Positions 46,216 to 55,295 are shown, counted from the stretch's first letter. The stretch is DNA of 64,000 bases from Sciscionella marina DSM 45152 (GCF_000379465.1 NZ_KB905380.1:682001-746000); one strand, 5' to 3'. Notes: generated by a model from the sequence alone, not told the origin. Numbers and translations: made by a program.

Positions 46216-46719
46216 TCAGCGGACCGGATAGCCGAGTTCGGCACGGCGCTGCTCGATGACCTTCCACCGGGCGAGGTTGTGCCGCGCGTCGGCGAGCGCG
46301 TCGTGCGCGTCCGCGGGCGGGTACGGCAGTTTCGGGCGCCCCACATCCTCCCAGCGCTGCCGCAGTTCCCTGGTGAACCGCGGAATCTCGCGCGGAAGGG
46401 CGGGCATCGCGCCCCACAACTGGGCGATCGCGACGTGATCGTAGGCGGCGATCCAGGCCCACAGTTCGACCGGTTCCCCCGGCTCGGTCAGATAGGCGTG
46501 GAAGTCCGCACGGATCCGTTCCCGGGAACGCCACGCCTTGTCCCCCGGCGACGGCAGCTTGCCGAGGACATTGGCCCGCACCCAGGATCCGGCGCGGTCC
46601 GGATCGAACTCGGTGGAAACCGCGTAGAACTCTCTCCCGTTCTCGTCGACGGCTCCGACCGAGACGAGTTCGATGGTCTCCCCGTCCTCGATGAACTCGC
46701 AGTCGTAGAAATATCGCAC
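46216..46719 (-). CDS. 3'-5' exoribonuclease (Rv2179c type)
   Basis: 167-aa DEDDh exonuclease. The first acidic pair is in MRYFYDCEFIEDG, the middle Asp in AAYDHVAIAQLWG and the final His/Asp in DAHDALADARHNL. The mycobacterial homologue Rv2179c degrades 3' overhangs of RNA. First member of the block that matches Rv2179c-Rv2188c. Upstream gap of 115 bp to the divergent oxidoreductase genes. Confidence 0.9.
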   Translation of the reverse strand: MRYFYDCEFIEDGETIELVSVGAVDENGREFYAVSTEFDPDRAGSWVRANVLGKLPSPGDKAWRSRERIRADFHAYLTEPGEPVELWAWIAAYDHVAIAQLWGAMPALPREIPRFTRELRQRWEDVGRPKLPYPPADAHDALADARHNLARWKVIEQRRAELGYPVR

Positions 46720-46834
46720 CCCAGAGAGAGTACGTATCCCGGTGCGCGGGGATTCTGCTGCGTTCCACTTGCTGACACATGTCCGGTATGCGAGGCTCCC
46801 ACTCTCGCCGATGAAGTCGAGAGGATGACCGGAA

Positions 46835-49117
46835 ATGGCTGGTCACAGCCGACGCCGCTTTCTCGGATACCTGCTCGCTGCCCCCACCCTCGCGGTCGCC
46901 GTGCCGGTCGGAGAGGAATTCGCCATGCCCGGCGAAGCCTCGGCGGCACTTCCCTCGAATCCGGAGATCGCCGATCTCCTCGATCTCTCCGATCTGCTCA
47001 ATCTGGCCGCGGCACCGACCTCCGGACTGGTCGCGGTCGGGGTGCAGGCCGACGGCACCGTCTCTTTCGCACTGCCGCGCGCCGAGGTCGGTCAGGGCAT
47101 CACCACCGCGGTCACCATGCTGATCGCCGAGGAACTCGACATCGGCATGGACAAGGTCCGGGTCACCCTCGCCGACGCGCGCCCCGAGCTGCTGTGCAAC
47201 CAGCTCACCGGCGGATCCAACAGCATGCACTCGATCTACCATCCGGTGCGCGCCGCCGCGGCGATCGCCCGCCTCGCCCTGCTCGACGCAGCGGCCGGGC
47301 AATGGGGAACCGACGCTTCCCGGCTCACCATCACCGAAGGGGTCATCTCCGGTCCCGGCGGCCGGAGCGCACCACTGGGCTCGTTCGCGAAGGCGGCCGC
47401 GGGCACCCGCACCAAGCAGCTGAGCGCGGAACCGAAGAAGCGGCCGAGCCTGATCGGCACCCCGCAGAGCCGGATCGACGCCCATGACGCGGTCACCGGG
47501 CGCAAACAGTTCACGATGGATCTGCGGGTGCCCGGCGCGCTGCCCACCATGGTCTGCCGTGGACCGCACATCAACGCAGGCGTGGGCTCGGTGCGCAATC
47601 TGGCCGAGGTCCGCGCGATGCCCGGGGTCACCGATATCGCGGTGATCTCCACCGGGGTCGCGGTCCGGGCGAACACCACGACGCACTGCATCGACGCGGT
47701 GCGCGCGCTGCGGGTGGATTGGCGGGGCGGGACGGTCGACGGGGAAACCGACGCGAGCGTGCGCGCCGAACTGCGCGCCATCACCCCGCCCATGCCGCCA
47801 CCGATGCCGGGCGCCGAGACCATCGACCTCGAGGTGGACTTCGCCTTCGCCAGCAACAGCGCACTCGAGACGAACTGCGCGATCGCCGACGTGCGCCCCG
47901 ATCGCGCCGAGATCTGGGCCGCGCTCAAGGCACCGATCCCGGCGCACAACGAGATCGCGGCCAAGGCGGGCCTGTTGCCGACCGCGGTGCGGGTGCACGT
48001 GGTCCAGGGCGGCGGTTCCTTCGGCCGCAAACTGTTCCACGACGCCGCGCTCGAGGCGACCGAGGCCTCCAAGGCGATGGGCAAACCGGTCAAACTGATG
48101 TGGCACCGCACCGATGATTTCCGGCACGGCAGGGTGCACCCGATGTCCACCTCCAAGATCCGGCTGAACCATTCCGGCGAGAACGTGCTCAGTTACGAGC
48201 AGCGGCATATGGCGACGCAATTGGATCTCGGCCACGGATTCGGTGATGCGATCACCTCGATGCTCGACAAACTCCCGGTCGCCGATCTCACGTTCAATCA
48301 GGTTTTTTTCCTCACCACGCAGGCGATGCCGTACGACTTCGGGATCACGAACCAGACCCTGCACGAGGTGCCGCTGAAATTCCACACCAGCAGCATGCGC
48401 AACGTGTATTCGCCGAATGTCACCGGCGCACGCGAGATCGCGGTGGAAATGCTCGCGAAAAAGCTCGGCAAGGATTCACTGGAACTGCGCCGGTCGTTCG
48501 CCAAGGAGGAGCGCGTCCGCGCGATTCTCGACAAGGTGGCCGAACTCGGTGAATGGGGAAAGGAAATGCCACCCGGAACGGCTCAGGGAATCGGCATCCA
48601 CGTCGAATACAAGAGCTGTTGCGCGGTGCTCGTGGAAATCGACTGCCGCCCGGAGACGGTGCACCGGCCGGTCGAGGAGGAAGGGGTGACCGGGCCCCGC
48701 GTCATGCGGGCCACGGTGGCCGTCGACGTGGGTGTTCCGGTGAATCCGCGCGGACTCGAGGCGCAGATGCTCGGCTGCGTCAACGACGGAATCGGCCTGG
48801 TGCTCACCGAAAGCCTGCACATGGACCGGGGCCTGCCCTTGGAAGGCAGCTGGGACAACTTCTTCTACACCCGGCAGTGGAACACCCCGCTGGATGTGCG
48901 GGTGTTCGTCATGCCGAAGACGACCGAGGAACCCGGTGGGGCGGGCGAACTCGGGGTCGCCGCCACCGTCGGCGCGGTCGCCTGCGCCTACGGCCGGGCC
49001 ACCGGGACGATGCCCACCTCGTTCCCGATCAACCACGGCACGCTGAGCTTCGAACCGCTCCCCCGCGTCCCGCCGATTCCCCAGTCCCCCACCGACGGCC
49101 TCGAACACACCTTCTAA
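46835..49117 (+). CDS. Tat-exported molybdopterin-binding oxidoreductase subunit (IorB-like)
   Basis: 760-aa xanthine dehydrogenase family large subunit, most like isoquinoline 1-oxidoreductase beta. A twin-arginine signal (SRRRFLGYLLAAPTLAVA) starts the protein. Cofactor-binding segments are PRAEVGQGITTAVTMLIAEE, LTGGSNSMH, VQGGGSFGRKLFHDAALEA and active-site GGAGELGVAATVGAV. The partner is the [2Fe-2S] protein 9 bp downstream. No FAD subunit, so electrons probably pass to a membrane or periplasmic acceptor. Substrate unknown. Confidence 0.9.
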   Translation: MAGHSRRRFLGYLLAAPTLAVAVPVGEEFAMPGEASAALPSNPEIADLLDLSDLLNLAAAPTSGLVAVGVQADGTVSFALPRAEVGQGITTAVTMLIAEELDIGMDKVRVTLADARPELLCNQLTGGSNSMHSIYHPVRAAAAIARLALLDAAAGQWGTDASRLTITEGVISGPGGRSAPLGSFAKAAAGTRTKQLSAEPKKRPSLIGTPQSRIDAHDAVTGRKQFTMDLRVPGALPTMVCRGPHINAGVGSVRNLAEVRAMPGVTDIAVISTGVAVRANTTTHCIDAVRALRVDWRGGTVDGETDASVRAELRAITPPMPPPMPGAETIDLEVDFAFASNSALETNCAIADVRPDRAEIWAALKAPIPAHNEIAAKAGLLPTAVRVHVVQGGGSFGRKLFHDAALEATEASKAMGKPVKLMWHRTDDFRHGRVHPMSTSKIRLNHSGENVLSYEQRHMATQLDLGHGFGDAITSMLDKLPVADLTFNQVFFLTTQAMPYDFGITNQTLHEVPLKFHTSSMRNVYSPNVTGAREIAVEMLAKKLGKDSLELRRSFAKEERVRAILDKVAELGEWGKEMPPGTAQGIGIHVEYKSCCAVLVEIDCRPETVHRPVEEEGVTGPRVMRATVAVDVGVPVNPRGLEAQMLGCVNDGIGLVLTESLHMDRGLPLEGSWDNFFYTRQWNTPLDVRVFVMPKTTEEPGGAGELGVAATVGAVACAYGRATGTMPTSFPINHGTLSFEPLPRVPPIPQSPTDGLEHTF

Positions 49118-49126
49118 GGAGTCACG

Positions 49127-49603
49127 GTGCCCGAACACAGTTTTATCCTCAACGGAAACCGGGTCAGCGTGGACACCGAGGACAACGTCCGCGTGCTATG
49201 GGTGCTGCGCGATCTGCTCGGGGTCACCGGGCCGAAATACGGCTGCGGGATCAACGTCTGCAAGGCGTGCACCTGCCACATCAACGGCAAGGCGTTCAAT
49301 CCCTGCTCGGTGCCCATCTCCGCGATCAAACCCAGCGACGAGATCACCACCATCGAGGGCCTCGCGGATCAGCGGAGCGGGAAACTGCACCCCATGCAGG
49401 AGGCCTGGCTCGAACACGACGTCGCCCAGTGCGGCTACTGCCAGCCGGGGCAGATCATGGCCGCGGTCGCCCTGGTGCGCAAGGCACGCGCCGCCGGTAC
49501 CGAACTCGACGACGCCGAGCTGGACAAGCTGCGCAACATCTGCCGCTGCGGCACCTACACCCGCATCCGCGAGGCGATCCATACCGGCGCGAAGAACATG
49601 TGA
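49127..49603 (+). CDS. [2Fe-2S] subunit of the molybdenum oxidoreductase (IorA-like)
   Basis: 158-aa electron-transfer subunit with two iron-sulfur clusters. The plant-type N-terminal cluster is in PKYGCGINVCKACTCHING plus a later Cys (NPCSVP); the C-terminal cluster is in QCGYCQPGQIMAA and NICRCGTYTRIREAI. GTG start at 49127. It lacks its own signal and would be exported bound to the Tat subunit upstream. Confidence 0.93.
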   Translation: MPEHSFILNGNRVSVDTEDNVRVLWVLRDLLGVTGPKYGCGINVCKACTCHINGKAFNPCSVPISAIKPSDEITTIEGLADQRSGKLHPMQEAWLEHDVAQCGYCQPGQIMAAVALVRKARAAGTELDDAELDKLRNICRCGTYTRIREAIHTGAKNM

Positions 49604-49605
49604 CA

Positions 49606-49992
49606 TCAGCCTTCGAAGAACTGGCGCAGCCGCTCCGCGATCTCGGGCACGTCGATTTCACCGCGTGCCGCTTCGAGGACCATCGTCTCCGCGGCGTCGA
49701 CGTCCAGCGAGTCCCGCAACGGCACATCGTTGACTTCGAGAAAAACGGCGGCACCGGCCCAAGCGGCACGCTTGTTCCCATCGATCAACGCGTGATTGCG
49801 CACCAGGGAATGCAACAGTGCGGCCGCTTTCGTGAACAGATCCGGGTAGGCGTCCTGGCCGAACACCGTGGTCTGCGGCCGGGCGACCGCGGCAGCGAGC
49901 AAGCCGAAGTCGCCGACCTCTGGTGACACCCCCATCGCGTGCCCGGTCGCGGTAAGAACGTCCTCGATATCGAGAAAGTACGGCCCGGGCAC
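49606..49992 (-). CDS. Doc/Fic-family toxin
   Basis: 128-aa Fic-fold protein of the death-on-curing type. The active motif HALIDGNKRAAW fits H-x3-D-x-N-K-R. The N-terminus (FLDIEDVLTATGHAMG) and PQTTVFGQDAYPDLFTKAA are typical for Doc. P1 Doc phosphorylates EF-Tu. GTG at 49992 follows the antitoxin stop with no gap. Convergent with the oxidoreductase operon. Confidence 0.88.
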   Translation of the reverse strand: MPGPYFLDIEDVLTATGHAMGVSPEVGDFGLLAAAVARPQTTVFGQDAYPDLFTKAAALLHSLVRNHALIDGNKRAAWAGAAVFLEVNDVPLRDSLDVDAAETMVLEAARGEIDVPEIAERLRQFFEG

Positions 49993-50190
49993 TCAGGCGA
50001 GCCGTTCATTGAGCTCGGCGCTGATCCCCGCGACTCGCGCAGCCGCCTCGGCGACCCGATACTTACGCGAGGACACGGCAGAGACGACCGCGTCGTGTGC
50101 CACGGTCTTCAACGACTTGCCTTCGCGTTCGGCAGCTGCCCGCAGGTCGGCCATCTCCTCCTCGGTGAACTGCACGTTCAAGGCTGTCAT
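49993..50190 (-). CDS. Ribbon-helix-helix antitoxin of the Doc pair
   Basis: 65-aa protein whose N-terminal half looks like a ribbon-helix-helix/CopG DNA-binding unit (MTALNVQFTEEEMADLRAAA, EREGKSLKTVAHDAVVSAV). The C-terminal half (VAEAAARVAGISAELNERLA) would bind and neutralise Doc. This differs from the Phd antitoxin of P1. The toxin begins on the next base after its TGA. A palindrome lies in its promoter. Confidence 0.82.
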   Translation of the reverse strand: MTALNVQFTEEEMADLRAAAEREGKSLKTVAHDAVVSAVSSRKYRVAEAAARVAGISAELNERLA

Positions 50191-50208
50191 GAAGACAGAA
50201 TAGCAAAA

Positions 50209-50228
50209 CGGTACCTGATTCGGTACCG
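50209..50228 (-). promoter_or_regulatory. Operator of the Doc toxin-antitoxin operon
   Basis: Perfect inverted repeat CGGTACC-TGATTC-GGTACCG, 19 bp upstream of the antitoxin ATG. On the minus strand TATTCT follows as a possible -10 box. The dyad overlaps the -35 region, a layout expected for autorepression by an RHH antitoxin. Confidence 0.55.
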
Positions 50229-50230
50229 GC

Positions 50231-50989
50231 TTAACCCGCCTTGGTTCCCGGTACCCGGTCGCCGCTTCGCTCCTCGCGCTGCGCGGGCAGCGCGACCGCG
50301 CCCGCCTGCTTCGCGGCGAGATCGTCCTTGACCTTCTGCGCGTACACGTCGACGTAGGTCTGCCCGGACAGTTCCATCAGCTCGTACATCACCTCGTCGG
50401 TGATGGAGCGCTCCACGAACCGGTCCCCGTCGAGCCCGGCGTAGCGGGAGAACTCGAGCGGCTTGCCGATCTTGATCCGGACCTTGGCCGGTTTCGGCAG
50501 CCGGGAACCGATGGGGTTGGCCTTGTCGGTGCCGAACATGGCGACCGGGATGATCGGGGCCTCGGCCTGCAGCGCGATCCGCGCCATCCCGGTCTTGCCC
50601 TTGTAGAGCTTGCCGTCCGGGGAACGGGTGCCCTCGGGATAGATGCCGACCAGGTTCCCGTCGCGCAACAGCCGCACGCAGGTATCCAGCGCTGCCTGGG
50701 CGGCGTTCGCGCTGCTGCGGTCGATCGGCACCTGACCGGCCGCGGTGAAGAACGTCTTCTTGAACCGGCCCTTGAGCCCCGGCTCGGTGAAGTACTCGCG
50801 CTTGGCGGGGAAGGTGATCCTTCTCGGGACCATCAACGGGAACAGGAACGAGTCGAGCACCGCGAGGTGGTTCGAGGCCATCAGCGCCCCACCCTCGCGG
50901 GGGATGTTCTCCAGCCCCTCGATCTCCGGACGGAAGAACAGCCGGAGCACCGGACCGAGCAACAGGTACTTCAGGACGTAATAGAACAC
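50231..50989 (-). CDS. 1-acyl-sn-glycerol-3-phosphate acyltransferase (PlsC-like)
   Basis: 252-aa membrane-associated acyltransferase for phospholipid synthesis. Motif I is ASNHLAVLDSFLFP (NHx4D), motif II ITFPAKREYF, motif III YPEGTRSPDGKLYKGKTG and motif IV IIPVAMFGT. GTG at 50989 follows GGGAGAC. Matches the position of Rv2182c in the mycobacterial lipid block. Confidence 0.92.
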   Translation of the reverse strand: MFYYVLKYLLLGPVLRLFFRPEIEGLENIPREGGALMASNHLAVLDSFLFPLMVPRRITFPAKREYFTEPGLKGRFKKTFFTAAGQVPIDRSSANAAQAALDTCVRLLRDGNLVGIYPEGTRSPDGKLYKGKTGMARIALQAEAPIIPVAMFGTDKANPIGSRLPKPAKVRIKIGKPLEFSRYAGLDGDRFVERSITDEVMYELMELSGQTYVDVYAQKVKDDLAAKQAGAVALPAQREERSGDRVPGTKAG

Positions 50990-51170
50990 CGCGTCTCCCG
51001 GCCTCCCGCACACTCCACCGACACCATTTCGGAAACACCAGCGTACGGAGCATGTGCCGGTGCGCACAATGAGGTGGGACACCTGTACCTGCACATACTG
51101 CACGGTATGTCCGCTTCGGCGGCGAACTACTATGGAAAGCACACCCCTGTCGGACCCGAAGGAGGAGACC

Positions 51171-51950
51171 GTGCCCGTACTTCCCGGTGCGGAACCGTTC
51201 GCCCACGACGGCTCGACCCGGACGGGAGTCCTGCTCTGTCACGGGTTCACCGGCTCACCGCAGACCATGCGCCCCTGGGGCGAACACCTGGCCGCGCAGG
51301 GCTACACGGTGCGCTGTCCTCGGCTGCCCGGGCACGGCACGACCGCGCGCGAATGCAACCGCACCCGCTGGCCGGACTGGTACGGCTGCGTGGAGGGTGC
51401 GCTCGACGAGCTGCTCGAACGCTGCGAGCGGGTGTTCGTCTTCGGCCTGTCCATGGGCGGAACGCTCACCCTGCGGCTCGCCGAGCGACGCGGCGCGGAC
51501 ATCAGCGGGATCGTGCTCGTCAACCCCTCGGTGACGACCGAGAACAAGCTCGCCGCGCTGCTCCCGGTGCTGTCGAAGGTGGTCCCGAGCAAACCCGGGA
51601 TCGGCGGGGACATCGCCAGGCCCGGCATTCCCGAACTGAGCTACCGCACCACCCCGCTGCGCGCGCTGAACAGCCTGCGCGCACTGTGGCGGCTGGTGCG
51701 TGCGGACCTCGGCCGGATCAGCATGCCGGTACTGCTGTTCCGCTCGAGCGTCGATCACGTTGTGGAGCCGATCAATGCGAACATCGTGGCGAACGGTGTC
51801 CGCAGCGAGGATTTCACCACGGTGGTCTTGCCGGACAGCTTCCACGTAGCCACCCTTGACTATGACGCGTCGACCATCTTCCGGCTCGGGAGCGAATTCG
51901 TGGCGCGACTGACCGAGGAAACACCACAGCTCGCTGGAGAGCCAACATGA
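51171..51950 (+). CDS. Alpha/beta hydrolase (monoacylglycerol lipase/carboxylesterase type)
   Basis: 259-aa serine hydrolase like Est30 carboxylesterases. The oxyanion motif is LLCHGFTGSPQTM. PRLPGHGTT and nucleophile FVFGLSMGGTLTLRLAE follow, with the later Asp (FRSSVDHVVEP) and His (PDSFHVATLDYD). GTG at 51171 is chosen because AAGGAGGAG precedes it; ATG at 51132 has no such signal. Overlaps the next gene by four bases. Confidence 0.9.
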   Translation: MPVLPGAEPFAHDGSTRTGVLLCHGFTGSPQTMRPWGEHLAAQGYTVRCPRLPGHGTTARECNRTRWPDWYGCVEGALDELLERCERVFVFGLSMGGTLTLRLAERRGADISGIVLVNPSVTTENKLAALLPVLSKVVPSKPGIGGDIARPGIPELSYRTTPLRALNSLRALWRLVRADLGRISMPVLLFRSSVDHVVEPINANIVANGVRSEDFTTVVLPDSFHVATLDYDASTIFRLGSEFVARLTEETPQLAGEPT

Positions 51951-52459
51951 CAAGACGCTCGGACGGTCCAGAAGACGTGGACGCCGCGTTCGCCGAGATC
52001 GTCGCCGATCTCGAGCGCGAGGGCGTCGGCGAGAACCTCACCGCCGAACCGTCCGAGCCCGAACCGTCCGAGCCCGAAACCACCGGGCCCGGGGTCGCCG
52101 AGGAACAGCGGCCGCGCCCCGAACCCGAGCCACGCCCCCACGCCAGCGAATGGCGCACCGCGGAACGGGAATGGGACCCGGACGCGGACCTCGACATCGA
52201 TTCGGACACCGAACACTACGAGCCACCCGAGCCACCACCGGTCCCCCGCCCGCACGCCGCCACGATCGTCGCCCTCGTCCTGATCGCGATCGCGATCCTG
52301 CTGTTCGCCGCCCCGAACCTGCTCGGCATCTCCTCCTCGGCGGCCATCCCGCTCGGCGCGGTCGCCGCCGTCGGCGCGGCAGGCCTGCTGCTGTTCCGGC
52401 TGCGCAGCGGGCCGCCGCCGGGCACCCCGGGCTCGGACGACGACGGCGCCCGGCTTTGA
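51947..52459 (+). CDS. Conserved membrane protein with acidic N-terminus
   Basis: 170-aa protein. The N-terminal two thirds are acidic and Pro/Glu-rich (repeat PSEPEPSEPE); two hydrophobic helices (about 103-121 and 126-146) are followed by a short Gly/Asp tail. No enzyme motif. Coupled to the esterase by an ATGA overlap; similar small membrane proteins occur here in related genomes. Function unknown. Confidence 0.8.
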   Translation: MTRRSDGPEDVDAAFAEIVADLEREGVGENLTAEPSEPEPSEPETTGPGVAEEQRPRPEPEPRPHASEWRTAEREWDPDADLDIDSDTEHYEPPEPPPVPRPHAATIVALVLIAIAILLFAAPNLLGISSSAAIPLGAVAAVGAAGLLLFRLRSGPPPGTPGSDDDGARL

Positions 52460-52535
52460 CCGGTATCTTCGCTTGGCCTGCGTAGCGGCGCGGGCAGCGG
52501 GGCCAGTTGCTCGGGTGGGGAAAGCGGCCCCGCCG

Positions 52536-53495
52536 TCAGCGCGCGGCCTGCGTTCCCAGTGACTCCGCGGCGAGTACGGCGGCGCCGACCATGCCCCCGT
52601 CGTCGCCGAGCTGCGCGGTGCGGATCCGGGCGAGCGGGCGGTAACCGCTGCCGGTCTGGGCGCGCGCGTAGTGTTCCCGGGCCTCGTCGAGGAACAGCGG
52701 CGCGGATTCGGAGACCCCGCCGCCGATGACCACGAGCTCGGGATCGTAGACGTCCGCGACGAGCGCGATGCCCTCGCCGAGCCAGCGGGCCAGTTCGGCG
52801 AGCGCCCGCTGGGCGATCGGGTCGCCGTCCCGCGCGGCGGCGGCGACCTGTCGTCCGGTGAGTCGGCGCGCGTCGTCGGAGGCGTGCCTGCGCAGTTCGG
52901 TCGAGGTGCCCGGATGTTCGGCGAGCAGCTCGACCGCGGTCGCCGAGAGCGCGGTACCGCTGCAGTAGCGCTCGAAGCACCCGGACTTGCCGCACGGACA
53001 GGGCCGCCCGTCCGGAACGAGGCGAAGGTGCCCGAGCTCGGGGGCCACCCCGTGCGCGCCGCGGAACAGCTCCCCGTCGATCACCAGGGCCGCGCCGATT
53101 CCGGTGCCGAGCGCGATGTGCACGGCGACCTGGCTGCCACTGGCCGCGCCGAACCGGTGCTCGGCGACCGCGGCGGAGTTCGTGTCGTGCTCCACGAGCA
53201 CCGGGAGACCGAGCCTGCCGCCGAGGCGTTCGGCGATGTCGGTGTCCCGCCAGGCCAGGTGCGGGGCGAACATCACCCTGCTGCGGTCGGCACTGATGAA
53301 CCCGGCGATCGCGAGGCCGACCCCGCCGACCCGGTGCCGCCTGGTCAGCTCGTGCACCACCGAGACGATCGCGTCCTCCAGCGATCGCTCCCCGCTCGGG
53401 GTCGCGGTGCGCGCGGTGTCCAGGATCGAGCCGTGCTCGTCGACCACCGCGGCACGCACACTGGTACCGCCGATATCCACCCCGATGGCGCGCAT
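52536..53495 (-). CDS. ROK-family sugar kinase (glucokinase-like)
   Basis: 319-aa ROK kinase. The ATP phosphate motif is GVDIGGTSVRAAVVDEHG. The sugar-binding EHDTNSAAVAEHRFG, catalytic Asp in the same stretch, LGTGIGAALVIDG, ELGHLRL and the zinc motif CPCGKSGCFERYCSG are present. Likely phosphorylates glucose, but ROK enzymes vary. ATG at 53495 shares one base with the previous gene's stop. Confidence 0.9.
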   Translation of the reverse strand: MRAIGVDIGGTSVRAAVVDEHGSILDTARTATPSGERSLEDAIVSVVHELTRRHRVGGVGLAIAGFISADRSRVMFAPHLAWRDTDIAERLGGRLGLPVLVEHDTNSAAVAEHRFGAASGSQVAVHIALGTGIGAALVIDGELFRGAHGVAPELGHLRLVPDGRPCPCGKSGCFERYCSGTALSATAVELLAEHPGTSTELRRHASDDARRLTGRQVAAAARDGDPIAQRALAELARWLGEGIALVADVYDPELVVIGGGVSESAPLFLDEAREHYARAQTGSGYRPLARIRTAQLGDDGGMVGAAVLAAESLGTQAAR

Positions 53496-54085
53496 CAGTT
53501 CCGCTCACCACCTCGCTTGCGGTGCACCGCGATCCGCTGGACCCGCCCGTCCTGTTCGGGGCCGTCCTCCGGTTCGCTCTGCTCGGATTCGGGTTCGGGT
53601 TTCGGTTCGGCCAGGTCGGCGTCCTCGGACGGCCAGGCCCGCTGCCGCGGCGTCTGCGCCCTGCGCACCTCGATGTGCTGCACCCGCATCCGTACCGGTG
53701 GTTGAGGCATCGTGGTGGCGAGGTCGTCGACGACGTCTTCCTCACGCAGGTGCCCGGATGTGGTCCAGCTGCCGGTTCCCGGGCGGTTCCCGGGACCGGG
53801 TTCGCCGAGCACCGCGCGCAGCAGATCCACCAGCGCGACCCCGTGCCCGGCCGCGCGCGCCGCCAGTTCCGGGCGCTGCCCGCGCACCACGGCGAGCGCG
53901 GCGCACAGCGGGCACCAGTTGCAGGTGGCCGGGAGCTCCCCGGTGGATTGGGATGCCTTGCGCAGCAAGGGCTCCGCGCGATCGGCGAAGGCGCTCAGCA
54001 GTCCGCGCAGCTCGGCGACCAGGCGCGGGTCCGCCCCGTGCGAGTGCAGGTGTTCCTCGGTATCCACCTTCCCGGGCCCGTTCAT
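53495..54085 (-). CDS. Conserved actinobacterial protein next to ArsA
   Basis: 196-aa soluble protein with no recognised enzyme domain. The N-terminal half is helical with a CNWCPLCAAL cysteine motif that could bind a metal or an iron-sulfur centre. The C-terminal half is acidic then basic (EPKPEPESEQSEPEDG, RKRGGERN). It overlaps the ArsA-like gene by four bases and the ROK kinase by one, so all three are co-expressed. Confidence 0.78.
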   Translation of the reverse strand: MNGPGKVDTEEHLHSHGADPRLVAELRGLLSAFADRAEPLLRKASQSTGELPATCNWCPLCAALAVVRGQRPELAARAAGHGVALVDLLRAVLGEPGPGNRPGTGSWTTSGHLREEDVVDDLATTMPQPPVRMRVQHIEVRRAQTPRQRAWPSEDADLAEPKPEPESEQSEPEDGPEQDGRVQRIAVHRKRGGERN

Positions 54086-55263
54086 AGCGCACGCATCCGG
54101 ACGACGATGCCTTCGGTGTCCACCTCGGCGGTGCGCACCTCGGTGCGCCGCAGCACGGAGGGCAGGCTGATCAGCCGCCGCCTGCCGTCCACGGTGACCG
54201 CGAGATCGTCACCGATCCGCGCGAGCTCGAGCCGGGCGTCCTCGGCGAGCGGGATCGCGATGTGCAAGCGGTACTCGGTGCCGCCGCCGTGTACCGAGAG
54301 CAGCGGCGGATCCAGTTCCTCGTGTTCGGCGAGCGGATCGGCACGCCCGTAGAGGTCGGTCGCCAGTGTGGCGAGCGCGTCCGCGCCGACCGGCTCGTTC
54401 GCCCGGTGCTCCACGGTGCGCACCTCGAGCTCGGTGTGGGTGCGCACCTCGCGCAGCACGGCGTCCTGCTCCGCGCGCCGGGTGCGCATCCAGTTCGCCG
54501 CCGGGCCGAAGCCGAGCCCCGCCTTGGGCACCAGCCGGTTCGCGATCACCCCGTCGACCCGGATCCCCTGCAGGGCAAGCGCGGTCAGGGTGCGCCGGGT
54601 CTCGGCGATGACCACCCGTTCCGGGGTGAGCACCAGCCGGACCGAGGTCCGCGCGCGGTCGGTGAGCAGACCGCGCAGCGCGGCGAGCTGGCCGCCGAGG
54701 GTGCCCAGCGCCTGCCTGGTCGCCGCCCACTGGTCCCCGCCGAGCAGCCCGGCGCGCAGCAACCCGGCGCCCTTGCCGGAGGGGAAGAACTTACCGAGAT
54801 AGCCGGAGAACGCTTCCGGAAGAGCGAGCAGCCGCAGGGTCTCCGCGGTCGGCCCGCAGTCCACGAGCACCGCTTCCCAGCGCCCGTCCGCCGCGCCCTG
54901 CTCGACGAGCCGGTGCACCTCGACCAGCGAGAGCAGCTCGTCCACCCCGGGCAGCACGGTCAGTTCCTCGGCGTCCACCTCGTCCACCCCGGCCCCGGCG
55001 AGCATCCCGCGCAGGTGGGTGCGCAACTGGGCCCAGGACTGGTCGACCAGTCCGCGCGCGTCGATGTGCCCGGCGTGCAGGCCGGACTCCACCTCGAGCG
55101 GTTCCGCGCCGAGCTCGGTGCCGAACGCGTCCCCGAGCGAGTGCGCGGGATCGGTGGACACGACGAGTACCCGGCGACCGCTCCTGGCCAGCCGCGCGGC
55201 GGTGGCGGCGGCGATCGTCGTCTTGCCGACTCCGCCCTTGCCGGTGAACAACGTGACACGCAC
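54082..55263 (-). CDS. ArsA/GET3-like ATPase
   Basis: 393-aa P-loop ATPase with one ArsA-type unit: VTLFTGKGGVGKTTIAAATA, VVSTDPAHSLGDAFG, VDCGPTAETLRLLALPE and VIANRLVPKAGLGF. The C-terminal part has a small beta domain (about 310-390). GET3/ArsA proteins target tail-anchored proteins or arsenite; no ars genes are nearby, so arsenic resistance is unlikely. Conserved next to START-like proteins and FadD15 in mycobacteria (Rv2184c). Confidence 0.88.
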   Translation of the reverse strand: MRVTLFTGKGGVGKTTIAAATAARLARSGRRVLVVSTDPAHSLGDAFGTELGAEPLEVESGLHAGHIDARGLVDQSWAQLRTHLRGMLAGAGVDEVDAEELTVLPGVDELLSLVEVHRLVEQGAADGRWEAVLVDCGPTAETLRLLALPEAFSGYLGKFFPSGKGAGLLRAGLLGGDQWAATRQALGTLGGQLAALRGLLTDRARTSVRLVLTPERVVIAETRRTLTALALQGIRVDGVIANRLVPKAGLGFGPAANWMRTRRAEQDAVLREVRTHTELEVRTVEHRANEPVGADALATLATDLYGRADPLAEHEELDPPLLSVHGGGTEYRLHIAIPLAEDARLELARIGDDLAVTVDGRRRLISLPSVLRRTEVRTAEVDTEGIVVRMRAL

Positions 55264-55295
55264 CGGCTAGCGCTCCCGCGCCGGGTGCCGCTCGG

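Noticed and set aside
50990-51040. A fourth copy of the palindromic repeat upstream of the PlsC gene
   Set aside because: Similarity is limited to CTCCCG and CACACTC separated differently; no inverted partner is present.
54082-55263. Arsenic resistance operon
   Set aside because: The ArsA-like ATPase has no arsB, arsC, arsD or arsR neighbours and sits in a conserved lipid-gene neighbourhood.
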